This document shows positions 33,042-42,700 of a stretch of DNA of 63,915 nucleotides, piece after piece; positions within the stretch are counted from its first letter, which is position 1, and every line of letters begins with the position of its first letter. Both the position numbers and the translations under genes were made by a program. Origin of the DNA: Bacteriovoracales bacterium. Its GTDB lineage: Bacteria; Bdellovibrionota; Bacteriovoracia; Bacteriovoracales; Bacteriovoracaceae. The notes under the pieces are model-generated. The model was not told where the DNA came from. It saw only the letters and a program-made list of their open reading frames with translations, and searched no databases. The DNA is taken from contig JAOMEV010000011.1 of the NCBI GenBank assembly GCA_028346125.1, forward strand, positions 1 through 63,915, read 5' to 3'.

Positions 33042-34514
33042 ATGATAGAAAAAAAGATGCACATAAACGGAAAATGGGTCGAGTCACTGTCTGGAGAAAC
33101 AAGGGGGATCCTGAACCCCTTTGATGCCAGTGAAATTGCCACCGTTTCTGAGGGGAATAGGGAGGATACCAAGCTTGCCATCAAGGCCGCTCGGGATGCC
33201 TTTAATGGTGAATGGGGAAAGGTAGCCCGAAATGAGAGAAAGGCCCTACTCGTGAAGCTTGCCCAGCTCATTAAAAGAGATAAGGAGGAGCTTTCCAGGC
33301 TGGAAAGTCTCAATACGGGAAAAACTCTTGAAGAAAGTCGTTGGGACATGGACGATATTCACAATATCTTTAATTACTATGCCAACTTATTGGATAAGGA
33401 GCACTCTGAGGTTGTGGACTCCCCAGTTGATAATTCTTCGAGCGTTTTAGAAAGGGAGCCTGTTGGTGTTTGTGGTCAGATTTCACCCTGGAATTACCCT
33501 CTTCTGCAAGCAAGTTGGAAAATGGCCCCTGCCTTGGCCGCTGGTTGCAGTATTGTTATGAAGCCAAGCGAAATAACTCCTTTGACCACCATTAAGGTCA
33601 CAGAGCTTGCCGAAGAAGCAGGCTATCCTAAAGGTGTTGTGAACCTCGTTCTTGGCCCGGGACATTCCGTGGGCGCCGAACTTGCCGAAAATCACGATGT
33701 GGACTTGATTTCATTTACGGGAGGGAGCTTTACCGGGCGGAAGATCATGACCGCGGCGAGCGGAAATATCAAAAAAGTGGCCTTAGAGTTGGGAGGGAAA
33801 AACCCTCATATCATTTTTGAAGATGCCAATTTTGATGTGGCCGTTGATTACGCACTTAATGGGGTCTTTTTTCATGCTGGTCAGATTTGTTCAGCAGGGG
33901 CCAGGTTGATGGTCCATGCATCCCTCTATGATTCTTTCATAGAGGCGCTCAAGGTCCGAATGGAGAAAATTAAGGTCGGAAATGGCTTTGATGAGAAGAC
34001 TGAAATGGGTCCCGTAATTTCTAAGGAGCACTTGGAAAAAGTGGAATCCTATGTGGAAATTGCCAAGAAGGAGGGAGCGAAGCTTGTCTTAGGTGGAGAG
34101 AGGCCTAGGGAAGAAGGCCTCAAAAAGGGTTATTTTTTCATGCCTACTCTTTTTGTTGATTGCACCAATGATATGAGGATTGTTCAAGAGGAGGTCTTTG
34201 GCCCAATTATTACAGTAGAAAAATTTGAAACTGAAGAGGAAGTTATTCAAAGGGCGAATGATACGGTTTATGGGCTTTCTGCAGGCTTTTGGACTGAAGA
34301 TCCAGAGCGTATTAAACGCGTTTCAAGGGCACTTCGCTTTGGAACTGTATGGGTCAATGATTTTAACACTTATTTTACTGAAGCACCCTGGGGAGGGTAT
34401 AAACAATCTGGTATCGGACGAGAGCTCGGTCAATTAGGTCTAGAAGAATACCAGGAAGTTAAGCATATTTTTCAAAACAACAAACCAGAACCTTTCAATT
34501 GGTTTGGAAAGTAG
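33042..34514 (+). CDS. NAD(P)-dependent aldehyde dehydrogenase (betaine-aldehyde type)
   Basis: About 490 residues, the usual length. I use the ATG after AAGGGCGAAGAA, which leads to the standard opening MHINGKWVES a few residues on. An upstream ATG at 33009 would add eleven residues of no family resemblance. SPWNYPLLQASWKMAPALA forms the cofactor/substrate entry, FTGGSFTGRKIM the Rossmann loop, LELGGKNPHIIF holds the general-base Glu, and GQICSAGARL the catalytic Cys. Similarity is highest to betaine-aldehyde dehydrogenases (BetB/GbsA-like), so osmoprotectant or amine metabolism is possible. The small NHLP-like gene follows eight bases later, with its ribosome site lapping this stop codon. 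Confidence 0.88.
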   Translation: MIEKKMHINGKWVESLSGETRGILNPFDASEIATVSEGNREDTKLAIKAARDAFNGEWGKVARNERKALLVKLAQLIKRDKEELSRLESLNTGKTLEESRWDMDDIHNIFNYYANLLDKEHSEVVDSPVDNSSSVLEREPVGVCGQISPWNYPLLQASWKMAPALAAGCSIVMKPSEITPLTTIKVTELAEEAGYPKGVVNLVLGPGHSVGAELAENHDVDLISFTGGSFTGRKIMTAASGNIKKVALELGGKNPHIIFEDANFDVAVDYALNGVFFHAGQICSAGARLMVHASLYDSFIEALKVRMEKIKVGNGFDEKTEMGPVISKEHLEKVESYVEIAKKEGAKLVLGGERPREEGLKKGYFFMPTLFVDCTNDMRIVQEEVFGPIITVEKFETEEEVIQRANDTVYGLSAGFWTEDPERIKRVSRALRFGTVWVNDFNTYFTEAPWGGYKQSGIGRELGQLGLEEYQEVKHIFQNNKPEPFNWFGK

Positions 34515-34522
34515 GAGGGGTA

Positions 34523-34777
34523 ATGGCCATCAAGGATGTAAAGGAAATTTTGGAAAAGGCCCACAATGATGAAGACTTTCACAAGCTTTTGTTGGATAAC
34601 CCAGATGAGGCACTCAAAAACTTTAATCTTACTGACAAAGAAAAGAGTAAATTTAAGGGAGTGACCAAGTCCCAATTGAAGGCCTATAAATCGAATTTGG
34701 AAAAGAGGTTTTCCATGGATGGCTCCTTTAGCAATAGTGATGATGAAGAGTGGTGGACTGAGTCTGTAACAGATTAA
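34523..34777 (+). CDS. NHLP-leader-like (Os1348-type) small protein coupled to aldehyde dehydrogenase
   Basis: AGGAGGGG, which overlaps the preceding TAG, makes an ideal ribosome site, so translation is probably coupled to the dehydrogenase. The 84-residue product opens MAIKDVKEILEKAHNDEDF and goes on to LLLDNPDEALKNFNLTDKEK. This is close to the nitrile-hydratase-like leader of RiPP precursors and the Os1348 NHLP clan (D-x-x-F-x-x-L-L-x-x-P-x-x-A-L, then L-T-x-x-E). After a helix (SQLKAYKSNLEKRFS) comes a short tail rich in Ser/Asp ending EEWWTESVTD. It could be a modified-peptide precursor or a carrier/regulator protein. No cyclase or protease gene is nearby. Its stop overlaps the convergent permease by four bases. 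Confidence 0.65.
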   Translation: MAIKDVKEILEKAHNDEDFHKLLLDNPDEALKNFNLTDKEKSKFKGVTKSQLKAYKSNLEKRFSMDGSFSNSDDEEWWTESVTD

Positions 34778-36936
34778 GAACTTACTTTTTTGCCTTGGAC
34801 ACTCAGGGTTGCACAAGAGGCCTTTGTCATAAAGTAATCATCAGAGGTTCCTCTTACCACCTTATCCCAAAGAGTATAACGTCCCGCTGAAAAGATCATC
34901 AGGTCGTATTCACTGGAAATATCGACTATATTTTTATTAACCTTTATGCCCTTTTCACATTTAATGGCGTGGACTTTAGAATCAATATTTCTTTTTTTAA
35001 GTTTTTGCTGAAGGGATGCTTTGGTTTCATTAATATGCTCTTGCTCTACGTGATACTCAAAAAACTGAAGAATATTAATATTTGCCTTGTGAACTTTGGC
35101 AAGATTGATGGCAACATTTAAGGAGGCTTCGTTCTCCTCATTTTCTCGTATGAGGATCATTATTTTTTTTATATACCGGACACCCGCTGAGTTGAAGGTT
35201 AAAAGGTGACAGTCTAGGTGATCCTTAAGCCAACCCAAAGGGTCGTGTATTGTAAAGCGCCCACGGTGACGTCCTCCCCATTCCATAAGAAGGTATTGGC
35301 AATGAGATTTGAGGCTTATTTTATAGAGTGCACCCAATAGATCATGAGTAATAATTGGATCAAATGAAATAGAGATACGAAGCTCTTCGGCCATCGCTTC
35401 GGCCCTACGATTGAGAGATTTGAGTGAGCCTGGACGTTCCTGATCCAGGTCGTGTATATCTGTTTGCTCCGGAACTTCCGTGAGGTGGGCCACTTCCAGG
35501 CTTTTGTCTTCTGATAGATAGCAGCCAAGCTCAATTAGCTGGTCTGGAGAGCGCTCCTTACCCAAAAGGGCCACCATGACTTGGGCGTTATCAAACTCTT
35601 CTTTTGTTGGGATTTCCGTTTTGTCTAAAAACTCTTTTCTTTTGGTCCTAAAACCTATGACTCCTCTTCGTGAAGTCCGTTTTCTTCCATAAAGAAAGTA
35701 AAGGAGAAGTCCAGGGAGCCCTATAGAAGCAAAGGCCACTAAAGGCAAAAGACCCATTCCTGTAAGAAGAAAAAGGCTACTGATAACTCCTAAAATTTGA
35801 ACATAGGGATAAAATTGAGATCGATATGTGGGTTTAAACCATTGGACCCTCATTTCTCGAAGGAGAAAAACCGCCAAGCTTTCCATCATGTAAATCATAA
35901 TCATAAAGGCCGATGCTAATTTTGCAATTTTTGTTAAGTCTAACAAGATAAGGCAAAGGCCCACAACAAGACCTGAAAGAAGGATACCCCACAGAGGAGT
36001 TAAAAACTTGGGGTGAATTTGGCCCAAAACTTTAGGGAGAAGTCTGTCCCTACCCATAGCAAAGGGAAAACGAGAAGCTGCCAGGAGGCCTGAATTTGCC
36101 ATGGAGGTCATGGTTAAAAAGGCCACGATAGAAACGGCCGTGGCCAAAAAGGGTCCACTAACGTTTCTAGAAAATGTATAAAGTGGTTTGAAGTTTCCAT
36201 AGAGTTGCTCGAGCGGGACTGTCATCGTCATGACAAAAGTGACAAAGCAATAGACGCAAATAACGATGAAAAGTGAAATAAATATACCTCTAGGAAGGTT
36301 TTTTTCTGGTGACTTAACTTCCTCAGCAATGGCCGCCACTTTTGTCAGTCCAGCGTATGAAACAAAGACCATTGCGGTGGCCCCCACGAGGTCTCCTGAG
36401 GGGGCGAAGAATGGCCCAGGAGAAGAATTGGGTTCTAGGGTTATAAGAGCTCCTAGGGATAGGCCTGTAAGAGTTAAAATACTTAAAGAAACGATAAAAA
36501 CAATAACTCCACCAACTTTTCCAGTACCTAAAATGTTAAGTCCCGTAAGAAGGCATAGAAGGCCGATAGCTGTAGGTAATAGCGGCCAAGAGGCAAAGAC
36601 TGAGAGGTAGGCCCCAATACCGGCCAAAGCAAAAGCACATTTGAGGAGAAGGCTTAGCCAAAGACCGAGCCCGGCAACTGTACCGGCCAATGGTCCAAAT
36701 GTTCTCTCTAGATAAACATAGGTTCCTCCAGAGTTAGGCATCGCTGTGGCCAATTCAGATTTACTAACAGCTGCTGGAAGTACACAAAGACCTGCTAGAA
36801 GATAGGCAAGCCAAGCTTTGTCACCTACCATTTGTATAACTAGACCTGGTAGAACAAAGATACCACTCCCAAGCATAGAACCAAGGCTTATGGCAATGAC
36901 AGTTTTGAGTCCTAATCGAGCGTTTAAAGTTCCCAC
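34774..36936 (-). CDS. APC-family permease fused to Usp domains
   Basis: 720 residues from a GTG start. Twelve membrane helices span ~10-410 with the APC signature near the first helix (ISLGSMLGSGIFVLPGLV) and a FVSYAGLTKVAAIAEEVKSP loop. The remaining ~290 cytosolic residues contain two universal-stress-protein-like folds (VMVALLGKERSP and IMILIRENEENEASLNVAI). Such APC-Usp fusions are found in bacteria and archaea as amino-acid permeases with a nucleotide-sensing tail. The substrate is unknown. The gene stands alone, and its last bases overlap the small NHLP-like gene. Confidence 0.87.
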   Translation of the reverse strand: MGTLNARLGLKTVIAISLGSMLGSGIFVLPGLVIQMVGDKAWLAYLLAGLCVLPAAVSKSELATAMPNSGGTYVYLERTFGPLAGTVAGLGLWLSLLLKCAFALAGIGAYLSVFASWPLLPTAIGLLCLLTGLNILGTGKVGGVIVFIVSLSILTLTGLSLGALITLEPNSSPGPFFAPSGDLVGATAMVFVSYAGLTKVAAIAEEVKSPEKNLPRGIFISLFIVICVYCFVTFVMTMTVPLEQLYGNFKPLYTFSRNVSGPFLATAVSIVAFLTMTSMANSGLLAASRFPFAMGRDRLLPKVLGQIHPKFLTPLWGILLSGLVVGLCLILLDLTKIAKLASAFMIMIYMMESLAVFLLREMRVQWFKPTYRSQFYPYVQILGVISSLFLLTGMGLLPLVAFASIGLPGLLLYFLYGRKRTSRRGVIGFRTKRKEFLDKTEIPTKEEFDNAQVMVALLGKERSPDQLIELGCYLSEDKSLEVAHLTEVPEQTDIHDLDQERPGSLKSLNRRAEAMAEELRISISFDPIITHDLLGALYKISLKSHCQYLLMEWGGRHRGRFTIHDPLGWLKDHLDCHLLTFNSAGVRYIKKIMILIRENEENEASLNVAINLAKVHKANINILQFFEYHVEQEHINETKASLQQKLKKRNIDSKVHAIKCEKGIKVNKNIVDISSEYDLMIFSAGRYTLWDKVVRGTSDDYFMTKASCATLSVQGKKVSS

Positions 36937-37160
36937 GGTTTTAAGTTTTTCCTTTTTTATAGTTTATTGGTTTCTTTTCGAAAATAAGATTTAAATAATA
37001 AAAAAACATTGTTTTATAAAGCCTAATTGAGAAAAAATTGCCTATTGATAAAAAGGGTTAAGTTTTATTTCTGGCCATGGATGAGAATATTAATTTCTCA
37101 CCTTAAAATTTGTGATCTAATAAGAACTTACGATTTATATGATGAAGGGGACAAAAAGGC

Positions 37161-37820
37161 ATGTTGAAACAAATATTAAATTTGATAAGAATCCTCCCCT
37201 TCTTTTTTTTAATAGGCAACGCTGTAAGTGATGATTCGTGGAGACTGATTAAGGAGGAAGAAGGAGTTAAAGTTTTTGAGAATAAAAAAGTTAAGTCGGG
37301 GTGGACTTCTTTTCTCGCTGTTGGTTTTTTTAAAAAACGATTGAAAGAAATCGTGGAGGTTCTTCTTGATTTTGATAATAAGCATTTCTGGGCCCCAAGA
37401 AATGAGTTTGCAAAAGTTTTTAAAAAATTAAAAAATGGAAACTACCTTGTTTTAGAGCATTATAAAGCTCCTTGGCCAATCGATGATAGAGAGTTTTTAT
37501 TCGAAGGTTTTGTTAAAAAGAAAAGTGATAAGGAAATCCTTATTAAGGCATGGTCCAATACGACATACCCCTATAAAAATGAAGACGCTGTCATCGCCTT
37601 TGCAAAGCATGTTGATATTATTGTAGAAGAGTTGGCCGAAAAAATGTGTAAAGTCACCTTTAGTGTCTCAGGTAACCTTGGTGGTTGGCTTCCAAATTGG
37701 ATAAAAAGTTTTGTTCGTACAAAATGGCCAATACAGTTTTTTGAAGGTCTAAGAAAAGAGCTTCAAATAGAGAGAAAAAGAGATTCTATGGTATTTAGAG
37801 AGTTGCCTTTTTCCTTGTGA
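37161..37820 (+). CDS. Secreted START-domain (SRPBCC) protein
   Basis: Signal peptide (IRILPFFFLIGNAVSD), then a ~195-residue lipid-transfer fold: DSWRLIKEEEGVKVFENKK, WPIDDREFLFEG and the long last helix WPIQFFEGLRKELQ are as in bacterial START proteins. Such proteins bind sterols or phospholipid-like molecules in a hydrophobic cavity. With a signal peptide it would act in the periplasm. Upstream at 37082-37100 is a TGAGAA/TTCTCA inverted repeat with a 7-base centre, possibly a regulator site. It stands 104 bases before the FabH-like gene. Confidence 0.8.
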   Translation: MLKQILNLIRILPFFFLIGNAVSDDSWRLIKEEEGVKVFENKKVKSGWTSFLAVGFFKKRLKEIVEVLLDFDNKHFWAPRNEFAKVFKKLKNGNYLVLEHYKAPWPIDDREFLFEGFVKKKSDKEILIKAWSNTTYPYKNEDAVIAFAKHVDIIVEELAEKMCKVTFSVSGNLGGWLPNWIKSFVRTKWPIQFFEGLRKELQIERKRDSMVFRELPFSL

Positions 37821-37924
37821 TAAGGATCCCTTCTCCTTGATCGTTCCCTCAAAGCATGTTACTAAAAGTGTCAATCAACTTGTAATTCAAGCCGACCCGT
37901 TAAGGTCGAAAAAAGGATATTGTT

Positions 37925-38941
37925 ATGGCGCTAAGATCTCAAATCATTGGAACGGGTAGTTATCTCCCTTCTAGAGTTGTCATGAATAAAGACCTTGAAG
38001 AGGTACTTGATACAAGTGATGAATGGATTCAGCAACGTACTGGTATTCTAAAGAGATATTGGGCCGCTCAAGATGAGTCAACCTCTGACTTGGCCCTTAA
38101 AGCTTCTGAGAAGGCCTTAGAGAGTGCTGGAGTTGATAAAAAGGAAATAGATCTTCTTTTACTAGCGACAGTGACACCTGACCATGAATTCCCTGGCTCA
38201 GCTTGCTTTTTGCAAGCAAAAATGGATATCCCGGGGATTCCCGCTATTGATGTCAGGCAGCAGTGTGGAGGATTCATTTACGCTCTTTCCATGGCCGATC
38301 AATATATTAGAACAGGGACTTATAAGAATGTATTAGTTGTTTGCTCAGAGCTCCATTCAAGATGTCTTGACTTAACTCCCCGAGGCAGAAACCTTTCAGT
38401 TATTTTTGGTGATGGTGCCGGGGCCATTGTTTTAAGGGCAGCAGATATAACAGACCCAGAAAATCAACCCCATGTTATTTCGACGAAAATACACTCTGAT
38501 GGAAGCCAGGCCAAAGAACTATGGTGCCCAGGTCCTGGGACAGCTCTTAAAAGAAAAGAAAGAGTAACGATGGAAATGCTTGAAGAAGGAGTTCAATATC
38601 CTCAGATGAATGGGAGGGCCGTTTTTTCTAGAGCGGTAAGAACTATGTCCGAATCCCTTCTTGAGTCTTTGACCAGTAATGGAAAAGAATTAAAAGATCT
38701 TAACCTAGCTTTTTTTCATCAGGCCAATAAAAGAATAAGTGAGGCCATAGGTAAAACGATGAGCTTATCAGATGACTTAATTCACAGTACTGTTGAGGAT
38801 ATTGGGAATACAACATCGGCCACAATTCCTATAGGGTTAGACGATGCTGTTAGAAAAGGTAAGTTAAAAAAAGGAATGTTGATTTCTAATGTGGCTTTTG
38901 GCAGCGGTTTTACTTGGGGTCATGCTTTAATTCGATGGTGA
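37925..38941 (+). CDS. FabH-like beta-ketoacyl-ACP synthase III
   Basis: 338 residues with the complete Cys-His-Asn triad: C114 in IDVRQQCGGF, H265 in FFHQANKRI and N295 in EDIGNTTSA. TSDEWIQQRTGI is the usual opening. In primary metabolism the enzyme condenses acetyl-CoA with malonyl-ACP to start fatty-acid synthesis. Because no other fab genes are nearby and the length exceeds E. coli FabH a little, a secondary role (unusual starters or secondary products) is equally possible. The tripeptide loops around the triad are intact, so activity is likely. Confidence 0.88.
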   Translation: MALRSQIIGTGSYLPSRVVMNKDLEEVLDTSDEWIQQRTGILKRYWAAQDESTSDLALKASEKALESAGVDKKEIDLLLLATVTPDHEFPGSACFLQAKMDIPGIPAIDVRQQCGGFIYALSMADQYIRTGTYKNVLVVCSELHSRCLDLTPRGRNLSVIFGDGAGAIVLRAADITDPENQPHVISTKIHSDGSQAKELWCPGPGTALKRKERVTMEMLEEGVQYPQMNGRAVFSRAVRTMSESLLESLTSNGKELKDLNLAFFHQANKRISEAIGKTMSLSDDLIHSTVEDIGNTTSATIPIGLDDAVRKGKLKKGMLISNVAFGSGFTWGHALIRW

Positions 38942-39118
38942 TGTTAGAGAGTGGCTTAGCAAAAAGGACCTCTTGATTTATAGCGTTTTTTTCAATACAA
39001 TAGAATTAATCGCTTCTCTGACCTATCTGTTTTTAGGTTTAAATGGGTAACCGTAAAATAATAGTGTCTTATTTTTTTCTCTCATAATATTTTCTACCCA
39101 AAAAAAAGGTGGCACGAC

Positions 39119-39583
39119 GTGTACCAAGTATCGGATGTTGTAATCTCTCTGGCTTTTGGAATCGGAAAAATTGTAGAAATAACTGAATTGCAGTCGAATT
39201 CGGGGCTTTTTTATTTAATAGAAGGTATTGAAGAAAAGTTTAAGACTTTTGTCCCTGTAAATTCTGGCAACAAGTTTAGAAAAATAAGCTCTCTGGACAA
39301 GATTAGTGCTCAAGTAGACCTCCTTAAAGGGACTGTCCAAATTAGGGAATACAAAAGTCGAAAAGAAAGAGTGCTTGATTTTAAAGAAAAAGCAGAGCCT
39401 AAAAATATTGAAGAAATGATTAAGATCATTAAGGAACTCAATTCACTTAATGATAGGGGCTCCATAGAAAACGAGCTTTTTGTTAAGCTTAAAAAAAATA
39501 TGGCCAAGGAATTCTCTTATGTTAGCGAGATGAAAGAAAGAGATGCTTTGGAAATCATACAAAAAGAGTTGGACGTTAATTAA
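39119..39583 (+). CDS. CarD/CdnL-family RNA polymerase-binding regulator
   Basis: 154 residues from GTG (AGGTGG six bases ahead). The N-terminal ~65 residues are a Tudor-like RNA polymerase interaction domain (YQVSDVVISLAFGIGKIVEI with a later FVPVNSGNKFRKI). The C-terminal part is the alpha-helical DNA-contact domain (KIIKELNSLNDRGSI to DALEIIQKEL). Members stabilise open promoter complexes and are common, often in several copies, in delta-type bacteria. The usual G-x-R at the end of the first domain is replaced by NKFRKI, so this copy may be specialised. Confidence 0.82.
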   Translation: MYQVSDVVISLAFGIGKIVEITELQSNSGLFYLIEGIEEKFKTFVPVNSGNKFRKISSLDKISAQVDLLKGTVQIREYKSRKERVLDFKEKAEPKNIEEMIKIIKELNSLNDRGSIENELFVKLKKNMAKEFSYVSEMKERDALEIIQKELDVN

Positions 39584-39700
39584 CCAACTTCCTTAGTTTT
39601 TTCCGGAAATAAAAAAAACTATCCTCAAATAAGGATTGAAGTTTAGCGCATTTAAACCGAAAAGTGATGAGTTAGGAAAGTCATTTTTTGAGGAAGTAAA

Positions 39701-42700
39701 TTGCTAAACAGGGTCCCGCATCTTTTTTTTATTTTCTGTGCTTTATCTTATGGCCTGGACCTTCTCGCTTTGGAGACCAAAGGAGCGACTGACCTTTCTC
39801 TATGGAACCCTGATAAAGTCAAAGAAATATCACTAAAAGGAAACTGGGGGTTTTATTGGAAAAAGCTCCTTGACCCCATAAAAATACAAAAAGGAGAAAT
39901 TCCAAAAGGAGAGTGGCGTTCTTCCAAAGGTGTTTGGTCGGGAAAAAGAGGAAGTACAGGGTACGCTTCTTATCTTATGAAAGTAGAGGGACTAAGGCCT
40001 GGAAAGTATGTTTTGGGAAAAACATACATATATAACTCATTTAAAATTTTTGTTATAAGTCCTCAAAAAATTCAAAAGGTTTTTGATATTGGTGATGTTT
40101 CCAAGAAAAAAATGGAAGACGCCCCTTTCATGGACAATTTGGCAGGAAGTTTTAGTGTTGGTGAAAATCCATTTTATATTCTTGTCCAGGTTTCTAATTA
40201 TAGTTTTAGAAATGGAGGGATATACGGCCTTTTAAAGCTCACTGCTAAAAATCAGCACGACGAGGATCGTGTTAGCTCTATGGCCCTCGATTCTTTTGTT
40301 ATCGGGAGCCTTATCATTGTGGCAATTTATCATTATTTTATTTTCTTTTTGAGGCCACAAGATAAACTCAGTTTATGGTTTGCTTCAGCGGTTTTCTTTT
40401 TGGCCTTAAGGGCCTATTTTGGATCTGGGTACATTCATTGGGCATTTACTGACAACAGCTTCTTTGGATTAAATATAAAGAGTCGCCTTTATTATTTAAC
40501 ATTTTACCCATCTGCTTTGTTCTTTAGCACATTTTTAAACCATGTTTTGGAGGAGAACCTTAATAAAAAATTCATGAAAGTGGTTGAGATTCACTTTTAT
40601 ATCTTAACTTTTTTGACACTTTTTTTTAGTGTCGAATATTATGCTAATCAATATATTCTTTATTCTTTTTACTTACTCTTGTTTTTTGGGGTGCTTTATA
40701 TTCTTTCAACTTTTTGTGTATTAATCTTTAAAAAACAATATCATTTTGTTCCGAGTTTTATACCAACTTTTGTTCTGTGTTCAGGTGCGCTTCATGATAT
40801 TGTGATCAATTTTTATGTAGATAATCCAATGTATATTACTTCTTATATGATAGTAATTTTTATTATTCTTCAGAGTTACAATATCGCAAAGAAAAATTCA
40901 ATAGCTCACAATACTGCTGAAAAATTAAGTAAGGACTTGGAAAAAGAAGTTAAAATTCAAACAAAAGAAGCCGTTGACGCAAAAGAAAAGGCAGAGTTTT
41001 CAGAGAAAAAAGTTTCAGACCTTATAAACAATATGAGGCAATCAGTTTTTATTATTGGTAACGATGGACAAATTATTGATCCCATCTCCACTTTTTCTCA
41101 AGAAATATTTGGTGAAAACATTCAAGGTAAAGATATCTATGAAACCCTTTATAAAAACTTAGATACAAAGAGTGAAATGTATTCAAAAATTTTAACTTGT
41201 TTAGCTCATATTTTTGATGCAGATGATTTGCAGTGGCTTATGATGCATGATTTACTTCCTCAAAGAGTTCTTTACAGGAAAGATGATGAAAGTAGTGAAA
41301 AGATATTGAGGGTCGTTTACACTCCTCTCTATAACGTTGAAGACAAGCTTGAAAGACTTATGTTGGTCATTGAAGATATTACTGAAGTAGAGAATTTAGA
41401 AAAGCAAATGTTAAAAGAAAGGGAAGAGGGGTCAAAAAAATCTCATGTTATTCAGGAGCTTGTTGCTAACAAAAAAGAGGACTTGAATTTATTTTTTTCA
41501 GACACCATAAAAGCATTTAAGAGATCGTTGGCCATCTGGAAAAATATCCGGGTTCTTATTTTAGAGAAAAGGCCTCTCATCGGTCTCGATATTTTATTAA
41601 GAGACCTCCACACAATAAAGGGAAATTCTAGAATTTATGGTTTAACCCATATTTCAAAAGTCACTCATAGGGTAGAAACTGAATTTACAAGGATGAGAAA
41701 AATACCTTTTGATGAATGGACTCAAGATTATTTATCTCAATTTACCCAAGAGCTTTACGATTTACAGGGGCAAATAAATGAATATCTTTGGCTTGCGGAA
41801 GAAATCCTAGGCGTGGAAAGTGAAGAAGATAAAAAAATTAAAGAAGAGTATCATGAAGGATTAAAGGAACTTGAATATTGGTTAGGACATCTTCATCATC
41901 CTTTCTACACTAAAGTAAGTGATGAAAGTGACGACTTTGGACTTTTAGAAAAAGTAGAAACTTTGGAACCAGAGTACTGCGAACAGATATTTTCATCAAT
42001 TAAGAGATCTTTTCACGGTGTTAAAGGTATCGCTCGTACCACGGGAAACAAGGAACTATCAAATATTATTCACCTTGCAGAGTCTATGATTTTTAAGATG
42101 GAAGAAAGAACAGCTAGTCCAGAAGAGATAAAGGAAGATTTGTTTCCCGCATTGGAAACAATGAGAAGAGAGTCTAGTCTTATTTTTTATAATTCATCTC
42201 TTTTTGATTCATTGAACATTACTGTCGATTTATGGAGTGATATATTTTTGGAATATTTTAATGTCCTTCATTTATGGAAAAATAAAAGCAATTTAGATAC
42301 TGCTCAATTTAATAGGAGCATGTACCTTTTATATGGGAAAACGTCAGGTGATCAACTCTATTATATTCCAGTTGTTATAAGAACACTCTATGACTTCTTA
42401 GAAGTTAATTTGAAAGACTCTGAAGATAAAATAGAGTTTTGTTTAAAAAAGATTTGGGAGTTTTTAGTTACAATAATTATGTTGGATACTAACTATAAGG
42501 TCGATCCTTCATTTAGAAAAGTACTTATTGAAAATTTAAATAATTTGAATCATGAAAGTGATGAACAGATAGATGACTTAATTCAAATATCGAAAGGCTT
42601 TAATTTAAAAAGTGAGACCGGAGAATCCTTAATTTTATTATCTACGTTGAAAAAAATACTTTCGGCCGGTAATTCTATAGATGAATTCGTAGGTATGATT

